64,000 nucleotides of DNA, from contig NVXV01000009.1 in NCBI GenBank assembly GCA_002734085.1, forward strand, positions 67,291-131,290. Reading direction: 5' to 3'. The translations under genes were made by a program, and so were the position numbers. Below the pieces are notes generated by a model. The model was given only the letters and a program-made list of their open reading frames with translations. It was not told the origin of the DNA and did no database searches. How positions within the stretch are numbered: position 1 is the first letter of the stretch; each line of letters starts with the position of its first letter. Origin of the DNA: Fluviicola sp. (GTDB lineage: Bacteria; Bacteroidota; Bacteroidia; Flavobacteriales_D; Crocinitomicaceae). Below are positions 8,606 through 17,514 of this stretch, one piece after another.

Positions 8606-11600
8606 ATGAGTATATAGCACATACGATTAAAGCACAGAAATATCAAGTTACACTTGACAAAGAGGAAGATGCATATGGTGTTCAATCTCAAATAAGTGTA
8701 CTGCAACAATCTCAGGTTAATGAAATGTTAGACGCTGTTTTAAGTAGCTTTTCTAATCGTGATTACATCTACCAATTTGATATAGTAGAGCTGGATTTAG
8801 GAGTGATTAGTAAAACCAATTATGAAAGTCAACTGGTTCTTCGAATAGAAGAGGAATTAATTAAGTTCTTTACTGCAAATTTTAGAGAAAACGGAACACT
8901 TAGAAATGGAAAAACAATTTTACTAAACGATCGTAAACTCGAACAATTCGAACACTTTATTCTAAAAGGATATTTAAACTGGGATTCTCCTATATCCCAA
9001 TCACATTCAATTCTTTTGAAAGAATTGATCGCAGAGAATAAAGTTGGTTTAGTAAGTTTATTCAAAGAGCACGGTAGTAAAGAGTTAGTTCGCAGACGCT
9101 TGATTTATCAATTTGATGACGATGCATTGGAAGATATTGTTGAAGTAGTAGCCAATACAGAAAGCACCTATATTATTTCCTATAAGCGTAATATGCTTGA
9201 ACAACAAAAACAACAGCAATTTATTGATACTGAATTTACCGAATTTAGAAATGTTGTTTGGGAAGTTATTTTGGCCTATTTATTTGTTGAATCCAGTAGC
9301 TACTATAACAAAAAAAGTTTCGTGCATCACCTTATAAGTAAAACAGCAGAGAAATATAACCTGACTTATCAACTTCTTCTAGAAGCGGTTGCTCAAGGTG
9401 TTACAATTGAACAACAAGCATCTTCTCAATTGGAATTTCAAAAAATAATTTTAGAGTTAAAAACGGAAGAAAAAAATCAGCGAAATACAAAAAAGAAGAC
9501 AGTAGTTGTCGAAAAAGGCACAATAACAGAATGGATAGTGCAAATGGATCACTATTTGAAATATGGAACATTTCCATCTTCTTTTCCACATCAATCAAAA
9601 AAAATATTTAATCACCAATTTCATATTATACTGCAGTCTGAAAACGCTGAAATACTTAAGTTTCTTAAAGCTTTTCTAAATGATACTGTAAAAATAAATC
9701 AATTATTAGAGATAGCTGACGATAAGGTACTTAATAAACTTGTTAAAGTTACTTTTAATTCATTTGTAAAAGCAAACCTTGACTTTTTTGAAGTAATAGC
9801 AAAAAACAGAAGCAGCCTTTCTTCAAGTTCAAGAACATTCTTAGCTCAAATAGAACAAAAGAAAGGAAGGTTAATATTGAGATCATTTACTAAAACAAGA
9901 GGTATTGATAGTGAAATACTATCGGACTTACTGAAAAACTTACAGCGTGAATTCCAATTGCAAAAAGCAATTGTATTTGATTTTTTATCAGAAGTTAAGA
10001 AGAAAATAGAGGTAAAGTATCGTAAGTCCATAGAGGAATTCATAGCTACATATTCAATGCTAGAGACAAATAAGGAACAACTGTTAATCAATCAAAAAAT
10101 AATAGAGGAAATTAGTCAAGAAATTATTGATTACACCCATCATAATGAAGAAGAATTATGGCATTACTGGGTAAATCAGCAACTACGAAGATGGGGATCT
10201 ATAACAAGGTTGGGAAATCAAGAGTTATTATCTGGAATAAGACTCAGACTAATCGAAAAAGTAGCTCAACCAAAGATTATTTCCTTTGTGCAAGAACTCT
10301 CAGTATTAGCAACCAGAAAAGACAGTGAGCAACTAAATCAAATCGAAAGTATCAGCAAAAGTGATAAGCTAATAGAGGAAAAAATAATAGGTATTAATCA
10401 GGTTATACTCGAATTATTAGAGAAAAAGAGTATTCTAATTTCAAAAGAGTATAGCTTGTTTTCAGAGTGGAGTAAAGAAATTATAAGAGTGTTTCAAAAA
10501 GCAAGTAAAAAATACAACCTCAGCGTTAGCATTGTTTTTGAATCCTTTATCCATTATTTAGCACAAAAAACAGCGGAAAAACAATTACATCAAAAATTTC
10601 TTCAATTAAAGTCTACTTCTGAAGTTAATGATCTGAACACAAAAGAAAAAAAGGGCGACGTAAGAAACAAAGTAGAGTACGTATTGATAAAAGGACTGCT
10701 TCCGTGGTGGGTAGAGAACTATGATTTAGAAGACTTCAATGCAGATTTTTTGAGTTTATGGAATACTAAATCAAACCAACAAGAATTGATGAAGTTAGTA
10801 TTAAAAAGGATAGATAATAATGCTATAGATACGTTTTTGAATAAGAATGTTTTATATAGTGTTTGGGAGGCTCTGGATAAATCTTCTGGTAAAGCGAATA
10901 GTAATTTACTGGTCAAAATAGATCAAGTATTTCAAAACCAAATTTTACCTCTTGGACTAATAACAATACACCAATATCAGGAAGTTAACAAAGCATATTT
11001 CCAGCTTTTAAAACAATCTTCCCTGAAAAAAACGACAGAAGATTTGTTGAAAATTGTGGTAAACTGGCTAGGTTCAATTGGAAAAACAGAAAGTAGAATT
11101 ATTCTAAACTTAATGATTGATGCTTTGCATCGAATGGAGCATACGAATCAATTGTTAACGTTAAGAAAGAAGTTAGAAGCTCAATTAGCGGTTTTAACTG
11201 TACCTTCTGTAAATGAGAGAACAGTTATAAATAAAGAAAACATAAAGTCGGTAAATACATTTTTGTTACAACATCCTTTGGTATTCCAGTGGAAAGATTT
11301 ACCATTAATAAAGCAACTGGAAAAAATGATTCAGGTAGCTGATAATGAGTTGAAAACAATATTAGCGAATACCACCTTAAGAGAAAGTTTAATAAAAGAA
11401 CTGAATGAAAAGGACTTATTCAACTTTGTTCTGCTTAACTTAAATGTAAATCAACAACAATACTTAAGAGAATCAATAGCAGTAATTGAATCAAGTGGTT
11501 CGTTTGTTTCAACTCGGGAACTCAACATTTTAAAGCAGTACTATTATCAGTTGATTCTTTTAAAGATAGGAGCAGGTGGATTTACTACCTGGAGTATTGC

Positions 11601-12342
11601 AAATTGGGCAAGTTTACTGCTGGGGTGTACAGAAAGTGTACTGGAAAAGGTAAAGAGTAGAGAGGTATTTATGAAAGTAAGTGGAAAGTTGCTCGTTGAA
11701 ACTGGAGATGAGTACAAAAAAGGGATGCAGCTACTTGATGAAATACACCTCATAATCGTGAAGGATGAGGATGCGCTGGAAATAGAAAAAGAAGATGAGG
11801 ATTACAGAAAGTTAGGAGAAGAAAAGCCAAGAGCGTTTTTAGATCCTATTTTTGTCAAAAATGCTGGGTTGATTATTCTTTCTCCATACCTGGGAATGCT
11901 ATTTGAACGGTGTGGATTGATGCAGGGAAGTGAGTATGTGAATGATAAAAGTAGGTCTAAAGCAGTTCATTTATTACAATATGCAGCAACAGGGGAAACA
12001 AGTAAAGAAGAGCATGGCTTGGTGATCAATAAGTTATTGTGTGGAATGACAATTACTGATCCTATTGAGAAGAATATTGAATTAACTGAAGAAGATAAAG
12101 AAACAGTAAATGGACTTTTAACAGCTATTACTCAACAATGGAAACCATTAAGTGGAACCTCTATTGAAGGTTTGCAGGAGTCATTTTTACAAAGAGAAGG
12201 TAAATTGGAAGAGGAAGAGGAACAGTATTTTTTGAAAATTGAACAAAAAGCATTTGATATGTTGTTGGATCAGATTTCGTGGAACATCAGTAACATTAAA
12301 TTAAGCTGGATGGAAAAAAATATAGTGATAGAATGGAGATGA
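8602..12342 (+). CDS. Contractile injection system tape-measure-family protein (CIS_TMP)
   Basis: A 1246-residue, mostly helical protein. Both ends match the CIS tape-measure-protein family of Bacteroidota eCIS. The N-terminus has QISVLQQSQVNEMLDAVLSS then FDIVELDLGVIS, matching the (I/V)-x-x-L-E-(L/I)-D-L-G signature. The last 180 residues have AGLIILSPYLGMLFERCGL, AVHLLQYAATGE, NKLLCGM, FLQREGKLEE and, close to the end, LSWMEKNIVIEWR. The long middle is Lys/Glu/Gln-rich, with many helices and no membrane segments. The start is GTG at 8602, coupled to the upstream stop; the nearby ATG at 8606 is out of frame and meets a stop at once. Family membership is firm. A ruler function in setting tube length is inherited from the family name and not shown here. 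Confidence 0.85.
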   Translation: MNEYIAHTIKAQKYQVTLDKEEDAYGVQSQISVLQQSQVNEMLDAVLSSFSNRDYIYQFDIVELDLGVISKTNYESQLVLRIEEELIKFFTANFRENGTLRNGKTILLNDRKLEQFEHFILKGYLNWDSPISQSHSILLKELIAENKVGLVSLFKEHGSKELVRRRLIYQFDDDALEDIVEVVANTESTYIISYKRNMLEQQKQQQFIDTEFTEFRNVVWEVILAYLFVESSSYYNKKSFVHHLISKTAEKYNLTYQLLLEAVAQGVTIEQQASSQLEFQKIILELKTEEKNQRNTKKKTVVVEKGTITEWIVQMDHYLKYGTFPSSFPHQSKKIFNHQFHIILQSENAEILKFLKAFLNDTVKINQLLEIADDKVLNKLVKVTFNSFVKANLDFFEVIAKNRSSLSSSSRTFLAQIEQKKGRLILRSFTKTRGIDSEILSDLLKNLQREFQLQKAIVFDFLSEVKKKIEVKYRKSIEEFIATYSMLETNKEQLLINQKIIEEISQEIIDYTHHNEEELWHYWVNQQLRRWGSITRLGNQELLSGIRLRLIEKVAQPKIISFVQELSVLATRKDSEQLNQIESISKSDKLIEEKIIGINQVILELLEKKSILISKEYSLFSEWSKEIIRVFQKASKKYNLSVSIVFESFIHYLAQKTAEKQLHQKFLQLKSTSEVNDLNTKEKKGDVRNKVEYVLIKGLLPWWVENYDLEDFNADFLSLWNTKSNQQELMKLVLKRIDNNAIDTFLNKNVLYSVWEALDKSSGKANSNLLVKIDQVFQNQILPLGLITIHQYQEVNKAYFQLLKQSSLKKTTEDLLKIVVNWLGSIGKTESRIILNLMIDALHRMEHTNQLLTLRKKLEAQLAVLTVPSVNERTVINKENIKSVNTFLLQHPLVFQWKDLPLIKQLEKMIQVADNELKTILANTTLRESLIKELNEKDLFNFVLLNLNVNQQQYLRESIAVIESSGSFVSTRELNILKQYYYQLILLKIGAGGFTTWSIANWASLLLGCTESVLEKVKSREVFMKVSGKLLVETGDEYKKGMQLLDEIHLIIVKDEDALEIEKEDEDYRKLGEEKPRAFLDPIFVKNAGLIILSPYLGMLFERCGLMQGSEYVNDKSRSKAVHLLQYAATGETSKEEHGLVINKLLCGMTITDPIEKNIELTEEDKETVNGLLTAITQQWKPLSGTSIEGLQESFLQREGKLEEEEEQYFLKIEQKAFDMLLDQISWNISNIKLSWMEKNIVIEWR

Positions 12343-13673
12343 TAAATCAGGCAACATATAGGATTCAACAGGAGATTGAGTGGTTCGAAAGAGTTGTAGA
12401 TACTGCGCTTACGCTTTATTTTAAAAATGAAAGTCAACATGACTCTATTTATGCTCATGAGCCTCCTAAGTTGGATACTGTTGATTCAGCCTATGCTGAA
12501 TTAGTAATAGCTTATCAGTTGGGGTTTGAAGAACGACTAATATTGATATTGTCTTTAATTCCCCATGTGAAACCTCAATGTTTAGATGTCTTTTTAATTA
12601 AGAACCAAAACCTTGATTGTGAATTTTCAGAATTTGGAGGTATTAAAACGACTAATAAATATGGCTTTTTACCAACACTTGAAACGGCTTGTTTTATTTT
12701 AAGCGGAGATGATTTGAATGCGCGATTTACCTTCTTAAATGTGATGAATAAAGACCACGCTTTCTATAAGCGAGGGATTTTGGATTATGATACGGATCAG
12801 GATTTCGGATTAGATCAGCCATTAAAACTATCGAATGAATATTTAGGTTTTTTTACTACAGGTCAAAAGCACTTACCTCAATTTGGGGCTAAGTTTCCCG
12901 CTAAGGAGATTACTACTAAATTAAATTGGGAAGATTTGATCGTGGATCAGAATGTAATGGAAGATTTGACAGAGATTAAAGATTGGTTAATACACAGTAA
13001 TTTAATTTTGAATGAATGGGGATTAGACGATAAGTTAAAACCTGGTTATCGAGTGTTGTTTTATGGGCCTCCTGGAACAGGTAAGACGATGGCTGCGTCT
13101 TTATTAGGGAAAGTGACGGATCGTCCAGTTTTTAGAGTTGATCTTTCCTTGGTTGTTTCAAAATACATTGGTGAAACAGAAAAAAACCTTGGACAATTGT
13201 TTGATGAAGCTGAACACAAAGAATGGATTCTATTTTTTGATGAGGCTGATGCATTGTTTGGTAAGCGAACATCTACAAAAGGTGCAAATGATAGATATGC
13301 GAATCAGGAAGTAGCTTACCTATTGCAGCGCATAGAAGATTTTTCAGGACTTGTTGTGCTTGCTACTAACATTCAAACGAACATAGATGAAGCCTTCTCC
13401 AGAAGATTTCAAAGTATGATCCATTTTCCTAAACCAGGTAGAAAAGAACGCAAGTTATTATGGGAAAGGCTGTTTGAAGATACTTTTGACTTGGAACCTT
13501 CAATTAGCCTCGAATCGTTGTCTGACGAATATGAATTGAGTGGGGGAGAGATGGTTAACGTGTTAAGATATTGCGCTTTAGAAGCAGCCAAAAGAGATCA
13601 AAAAATAATTGAATTAAACGACATCATTATTGGAGTTCGAAGAGAATATAATAAATCAAATAAAACGATATAA
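12333..13673 (+). CDS. AAA+ ATPase of the injection system (Afp15-like)
   Basis: A 446-residue AAA+ protein. Walker A is GPPGTGKT (residues 245-252) and Walker B is ILFFDEADALFGKR, with D303 and E304. A sensor-1 asparagine (VVLATNIQTN) and arginine-finger region (AFSRRFQSMIHFPKPGRKER) follow. The N-terminal 200 residues are family-specific and probably bind particle components. Afp15-type ATPases are found in almost all eCIS loci and act in assembly or sheath handling; they are not part of the finished particle. Two starts are possible: ATG 12333 or ATG 12339, the latter giving a 4-bp ATGA overlap with the preceding stop. An 87-bp gap to the next gene follows, longer than any gap upstream. 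Confidence 0.93.
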   Translation: MEMINQATYRIQQEIEWFERVVDTALTLYFKNESQHDSIYAHEPPKLDTVDSAYAELVIAYQLGFEERLILILSLIPHVKPQCLDVFLIKNQNLDCEFSEFGGIKTTNKYGFLPTLETACFILSGDDLNARFTFLNVMNKDHAFYKRGILDYDTDQDFGLDQPLKLSNEYLGFFTTGQKHLPQFGAKFPAKEITTKLNWEDLIVDQNVMEDLTEIKDWLIHSNLILNEWGLDDKLKPGYRVLFYGPPGTGKTMAASLLGKVTDRPVFRVDLSLVVSKYIGETEKNLGQLFDEAEHKEWILFFDEADALFGKRTSTKGANDRYANQEVAYLLQRIEDFSGLVVLATNIQTNIDEAFSRRFQSMIHFPKPGRKERKLLWERLFEDTFDLEPSISLESLSDEYELSGGEMVNVLRYCALEAAKRDQKIIELNDIIIGVRREYNKSNKTI

Positions 13674-13760
13674 AAAAGAAGTGCTTAAAATTAAGACTAT
13701 TAGAATTATAACTCTAAATACTCCAAATTCAAGGCACTCGAAGTATTAAAAAATAAAAAT

Positions 13761-14150
13761 ATGCCAGAACAAGTATGTATGGGAGCAATGATGACTTGCT
13801 CATTTGGAGTAGCACCGGCTTCATTGGTTGTATTACCAGCTAATAAAGTAATGACAAGCAATATGCCAGCGGCTAATATTATGGACAATAAACCAATGGT
13901 AAACATTCCTACCTTTGGAATGTGTTCATCACCCTCGAATCCTGAAGTAGCTGCTGCCACTGCAGCAGCGTTAGGAGTATTAACTCCGATGCCTTGTGTG
14001 CCTGCCACAGTAGCACCCTGGTCTCCGGGAGCTTCTAAAACAATGATTGCTAATATGCCAGCATTGGATAATAGCTGCACTTGCAACTGTATGTGGGGAG
14101 GTGTAATTTCTTTTTCACAACCGGGGCAAACGCAGTGCCAGGTGTCTTAA
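13761..14150 (+). CDS. PAAR-like spike tip protein (DUF4280)
   Basis: A 129-residue protein of the DUF4280/PAAR-like family, which caps the spike needle (Afp10 role). Typical features are the opening VCMGAMMTCSFGVAP with early Met/Cys residues, repeated short beta motifs (MTSNMPAANIMDNKP, then MIANMPALDNS), a central CSSPSNPEVAAATAAALG loop, and PMPCVP followed by TVAPWSPG. Six other cysteines and several methionines could bind a metal, as in PAAR tips. It follows the ATPase gene by 87 bp and precedes two small membrane-protein genes by 10 bp. An open frame on the opposite strand over the same span is an artefact of base composition. A decayed second copy lies about 0.7 kb downstream. Confidence 0.88.
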   Translation: MPEQVCMGAMMTCSFGVAPASLVVLPANKVMTSNMPAANIMDNKPMVNIPTFGMCSSPSNPEVAAATAAALGVLTPMPCVPATVAPWSPGASKTMIANMPALDNSCTCNCMWGGVISFSQPGQTQCQVS

Positions 14151-14160
14151 ACAAAAGGAA

Positions 14161-14427
14161 ATGGGAAGGTTTTTTAATGTTACCAATGCTATTTTAAATA
14201 GTCCATATGTCAATATGTTTTTGGCATTACTGTTTTTGTATACCAGTATTACAGGATTAATTGATAACTACCAATCTAATATTAAGGGGTTGAGTATTCA
14301 TCATGGTATTGCTTTGTATGGTTTAGTAATGTTTTTAAAATCCATTATTAATGCCTTGCAAGCGTTGAGTAAAATTGAAAAAGTAAAAGGTCAAATGTCT
14401 AAACAAATTGTAGCTAAAAAAGACTAA
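14161..14427 (+). CDS. Small two-helix membrane protein, paralogue 1
   Basis: An 88-residue protein with two predicted membrane helices, about residues 17-36 (VNMFLALLFLYTSITGL) and 49-68 (IALYGLVMFLKSIINALQAL), joined by a short polar loop containing HHG, and a basic C-terminus. It resembles the next gene in layout: N-x-x-Y-V before helix 1, a Gly in helix 1, His plus Y-G at the start of helix 2, and Glu after helix 2. It starts 10 bp after the PAAR-like gene, preceded by AAAGGAA. I do not recognise a named family. Placement suggests it belongs to the injection-system operon, perhaps as a membrane anchor, a release factor or a protection protein; none of these is shown by sequence. Confidence 0.72.
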   Translation: MGRFFNVTNAILNSPYVNMFLALLFLYTSITGLIDNYQSNIKGLSIHHGIALYGLVMFLKSIINALQALSKIEKVKGQMSKQIVAKKD

Positions 14428-14431
14428 TACT

Positions 14432-14668
14432 ATGAAACCTGCTATTGCCTTGGTAAGAATGATTATTAATAATCGATATGTAAAACTATTAATTTCTATT
14501 ATTCTAATCATTATAGGGATTAACCAAATTACAAGAGATATAAGCTCTGGAGAACTTAAATTTAACCAAAATCATTTCTTTGGCATTTATGGTGTTTTTC
14601 TTATCATTGACGCAGTATTTTCTATTTTAGAAGGGGTGGTAGGAGTAGAGGAGAATAGAAAGCGTTGA
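14432..14668 (+). CDS. Small two-helix membrane protein, paralogue 2
   Basis: A 78-residue protein with the same plan as its neighbour: NNRYVKLLISIILIIIGINQ (helix 1, about residues 16-35), a polar loop with NQNHF, then FGIYGVFLIIDAVFSILEGV (helix 2, about 50-69), ending in a charged tail. It starts 4 bp after the previous stop, so the two are surely co-transcribed and probably arose by tandem duplication followed by strong divergence. No signal peptidase site, catalytic motif or lipobox is seen. Like its partner it has no recognised function. It is the last intact gene of the + strand operon. Confidence 0.7.
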   Translation: MKPAIALVRMIINNRYVKLLISIILIIIGINQITRDISSGELKFNQNHFFGIYGVFLIIDAVFSILEGVVGVEENRKR

Positions 14669-14702
14669 GTTGGCTAGGTTGTTATTGCTTAAGGAGAGGA
14701 AT

Positions 14703-14872
14703 ATGATATACTATTTTGTTTGTGTAGGAGGGTTATTTTTGTTTTGTCCGATCTTCGTTAGTTGTATTACTTGCCCATATAATAATGAAAAGTAGTATGC
14801 TCTCTGTTAATGCCTGCATTGGATAATAGCTATGCTTTTAATCGCATATAAGAGGTATGACTTCTACCACTG
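14703..14872 (+). pseudogene. Decayed second copy of the PAAR-like gene
   Basis: This stretch aligns with the intact PAAR-like gene at 13761-14150. Bases 14761-14800 match about 13829-13868: both begin GTTGTATTAC, and TAATGACAAGCAATATGCC reads TAATGAAAAGTAGTATGCT here. Bases 14810-14872 match about 14055-14117: ATGCCAGCATTGGATAATAG differs by one base, and the differences that follow are nearly all transitions. A weaker match near 14720-14735 (GTTTGTGTAGGAGG against GTATGTATGGGAGC) may mark the start. The copy has lost roughly 180 bp of the middle, has stop codons (MPALDNSYAFNRI then TAA) and has indels. The alignment was made by eye; the outer limits are approximate. Confidence 0.7.
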
Positions 14873-14883
14873 GAAGTCCTTGA

Positions 14884-17505
14884 TTACTTAATTGCAGCAA
14901 ACGTTTTAACAGTTTCTAGGGCATTTCTATAAGTACTTTCAACCAGACTCATTTCCTGACTCATATGCATTGATGCTTGTTCTAACAACAGAGTATATTT
15001 GGCTTGTTCTGCTGGAACAGGCTCTTTTTTTCCATAATAGGCTTTTATTACTCCAAATATTAAATTAACCAAAGTGGAAGACACTGTATAAACTTCCACT
15101 ACATCTACCGCTACCTGTGCACTTCCAAGTCCGCCAGTTAGATTTGCTGTTACGCCCAACTGACCTGATGTAGAGGCTCTCCAAGTGTTAGGGTTTGCAG
15201 ACGTATGGGTTAATGCAGCTGAAGGTATGCTTGTTGTGTGAAGCCCAATACCCGGACTGGGAGAGTCTTGCTTGGCAAAATGCTCCCAAATACCTAGTCC
15301 TCCGGCTAAAGCGCCAGCTGCTAAACTAAATGACTTATGAATAAGTTCTACAGCGGCTAAAGAATTTTGATTCTTAATTACTTCAGCAGCATTGTTTTGT
15401 TTCATTTGTATATACGTATCCAACGACCCCTGAATATATCTTTGTATAACGTTTTTAAATTTCATCATATCAAGGAGAATTTGTTTCTTGTCTTTGGAGT
15501 CCTTAGCATCCATTAATTTCTCAACTCCTTCTTCCAGCATTTTATTAAGTGTACTTGTTAGCCATTTTTGTTTATCCACAAAAAGTTGTAAGTTTTTTAC
15601 AGGGTCTAAGTCTATTATTTTGATGCCAGCTTCTATTTTTTCAGTAACTTGTTCTTCCTTTAATATACTATGAACAAACCTTTCTGCTTTTTCTTTTAAC
15701 TCATTAAGTATACCTTCTATTTGAGATTCCCAATGAGCCATTTGTTGCTCTGCCTGTATAATAAACTCTTTGTACTTTGATTCATCTTCAGTATCATAAG
15801 GTCTAACATCAAAGTAAGACCTATTATGATAAGCTTTTTCATACTTAGCTTGATTAGCTAATTTTTGTTGTATGAAGTAGTTTATATGATGGTAGGCTTC
15901 TGCAAATTTATCTAAAGGAGGTTGTATGGTCAATTTGAAGTCTTTATATTTTGCATGTCTTTCTTTCACACTTAGTTTCTCAAAAACTCCTTCAGCAAGA
16001 TCTAACCCAGCAGTGAGTTTTAGTGAATATAATTTGCGATGAACATCATATTCTTTTTTCTTATCTGCATTTTCAACAATATCGTCTTTAAACAGATGAT
16101 GCATTTGAGCCTCATTTGATTTATCCAAAGCACCCTTTAGTTGTTCCTTTTTTTCTGAGTTACTTTCATCTCTAAGCTCTGAATGTCTCTTTTGAACATC
16201 TAATAGCCCTGTTAATTCATTCTTTTGACCATTTGAAGTTTGAGCCAAATCACTTTTAATATTTAAAGGAGGATATATTGTATACCCTGATTGTGTAACG
16301 AATGCATTAAAACCTACTTCATTATAGTTTTGTATCGCACCAGTATTTGAATCATAAACGTCATAGTTATTATCAACTTTTTTTGCAGCATAAAAATGAT
16401 TGTCAGTATATATAACATAAGACCCAGCACCATTTACCTTATCTAAAACCCATTGAAGTTGATCTGCCAAACTCTTGTAGTTGATTAATATATTGGCGAA
16501 TTTTATTTGAGCACCTTTATCAAGGTCTGTAAATTTTGTTTTACCGGAATTCAGCCAAACTATAGACATAACAGAACATGTTTGAGCAACAGTAACAAAA
16601 CTATCATTTGAACGACCATGATCATTAAGTTCTATTGTGTTTGTATCCTTTTTATAGAGTATCCAAGGGTTATTTACATGAGAATTATTATATAACTTGA
16701 GTCCTGTTGTTTGACTTGGGTTTGGGATAGCTTTCAAAAAAGCTTCATTCAACTTTGAATCAATAGAAATTAGCCCATTTGTACTTTCCACACTACCAGG
16801 GATGTAATATTCTGTATGACCCCCCTCATTTGTAACCTCTTGAATGAGATCACTTAGGATACTTTTATGTTGAGGTAAAAGAAGGAGTTCATACTTTTTA
16901 TTTTTTCTCAAATAATTTTCGATAACTTGCTGGGGCGAACCATGCAAATCACCTTGTTTTAAAACCCTCTGTACATTAATCGGAGTTGTATCTTTTTGGT
17001 TAAGAGTTTTGGTAGAGTCTATTGTTTTAGCGGTTGGGGAACTGCTTTGCAAGGCTTTAGCCCCCATCACATCAGCCTCTCTTTCCAAACCTTCATCATC
17101 ATTAATCTTTACCTTCCCTTTCAGCTGCCTATTGGGCTGCACGCGTCCCTGTTTTTGCTGCACTACATGCCAGGCTTCATGCGGTAAATGCCTTTCTTGT
17201 CCAGAAGCGATATGTATTTGATTGCCTTGAGCAAAAGCATGGGCTTGTAATTGTGCTGGTTGAGAGGAGTTGTAATGCACTTTTACATCACTCATATCTA
17301 TACCTGATAAATTTTCTATGCCTGATTTCAACTGGTCAGGCATACCGGTTTTATTTTCTTGGCGCTGAATAGACTGGTTAGCCATTTCCTGTACTTTTAA
17401 TTGCCTTGTATTTTCGGAACGGTTATCTGTAAAAGCAACAGTAGCAGAAGAACTTTTACTGTTATGGCTTCTTTTTTCGTTAGGTTCTTGATGGAGTTGT
17501 ATCAT
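14884..17505 (-). CDS. Putative eCIS effector: DUF4157 module + papain/YopT-like domain + helical C-terminus
   Basis: 873 residues. Residues about 50-155 are a DUF4157 module (TGMPDQLKSGIENLSGIDMS, HYNSSQPAQLQAHAFAQGNQ, HLPHEAWHVVQQKQGRV, EREADVMG) with a zinc-protease-like HEAWH at 109-113. A V-Q-R junction follows at 178-180. Residues about 295-415 show a Cys-His-Asp order typical of C58/YopT-like papain folds: AQTCSVMSIVWL (C310), DNHFYAAKK (H370) and YDVYDSNTG (D385). The last 430 residues are helical and charged, with hydrophobic stretches near 720-740 and 800-822 that might insert in a membrane. It lies 9 bp after the second effector gene and converges on the structural operon. Payload status follows from the known enrichment of DUF4157 proteins beside eCIS loci; cysteine-protease activity is inferred from residue order only. 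Confidence 0.8.
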   Translation of the reverse strand: MIQLHQEPNEKRSHNSKSSSATVAFTDNRSENTRQLKVQEMANQSIQRQENKTGMPDQLKSGIENLSGIDMSDVKVHYNSSQPAQLQAHAFAQGNQIHIASGQERHLPHEAWHVVQQKQGRVQPNRQLKGKVKINDDEGLEREADVMGAKALQSSSPTAKTIDSTKTLNQKDTTPINVQRVLKQGDLHGSPQQVIENYLRKNKKYELLLLPQHKSILSDLIQEVTNEGGHTEYYIPGSVESTNGLISIDSKLNEAFLKAIPNPSQTTGLKLYNNSHVNNPWILYKKDTNTIELNDHGRSNDSFVTVAQTCSVMSIVWLNSGKTKFTDLDKGAQIKFANILINYKSLADQLQWVLDKVNGAGSYVIYTDNHFYAAKKVDNNYDVYDSNTGAIQNYNEVGFNAFVTQSGYTIYPPLNIKSDLAQTSNGQKNELTGLLDVQKRHSELRDESNSEKKEQLKGALDKSNEAQMHHLFKDDIVENADKKKEYDVHRKLYSLKLTAGLDLAEGVFEKLSVKERHAKYKDFKLTIQPPLDKFAEAYHHINYFIQQKLANQAKYEKAYHNRSYFDVRPYDTEDESKYKEFIIQAEQQMAHWESQIEGILNELKEKAERFVHSILKEEQVTEKIEAGIKIIDLDPVKNLQLFVDKQKWLTSTLNKMLEEGVEKLMDAKDSKDKKQILLDMMKFKNVIQRYIQGSLDTYIQMKQNNAAEVIKNQNSLAAVELIHKSFSLAAGALAGGLGIWEHFAKQDSPSPGIGLHTTSIPSAALTHTSANPNTWRASTSGQLGVTANLTGGLGSAQVAVDVVEVYTVSSTLVNLIFGVIKAYYGKKEPVPAEQAKYTLLLEQASMHMSQEMSLVESTYRNALETVKTFAAIK
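17041..17352 (-). repeat. Effector N-terminal module repeat, copy 1
   Basis: DNA coding for the DUF4157 module of the leftmost effector. It is closely similar to the stretches at 19378-19689 and 21583-21897 and lies in the same orientation. A conserved core is the shared TGCCAGGCTTCATGCGGTAA (near 17168 and 19498; one base differs in the third copy near 21714). The repeats stop at the V-Q-R junction, after which the three genes share nothing obvious. Such repeats can recombine to swap or delete payload domains. Confidence 0.8.
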
Positions 17506-17514
17506 AGAATATAT

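Noticed and set aside
13706-14086. 126-residue - strand frame opposite the PAAR-like gene
   Set aside because: It mirrors the tip gene, and its apparent helices come from Ala/Gly-rich reverse codons. The + frame has family motifs and operon position.
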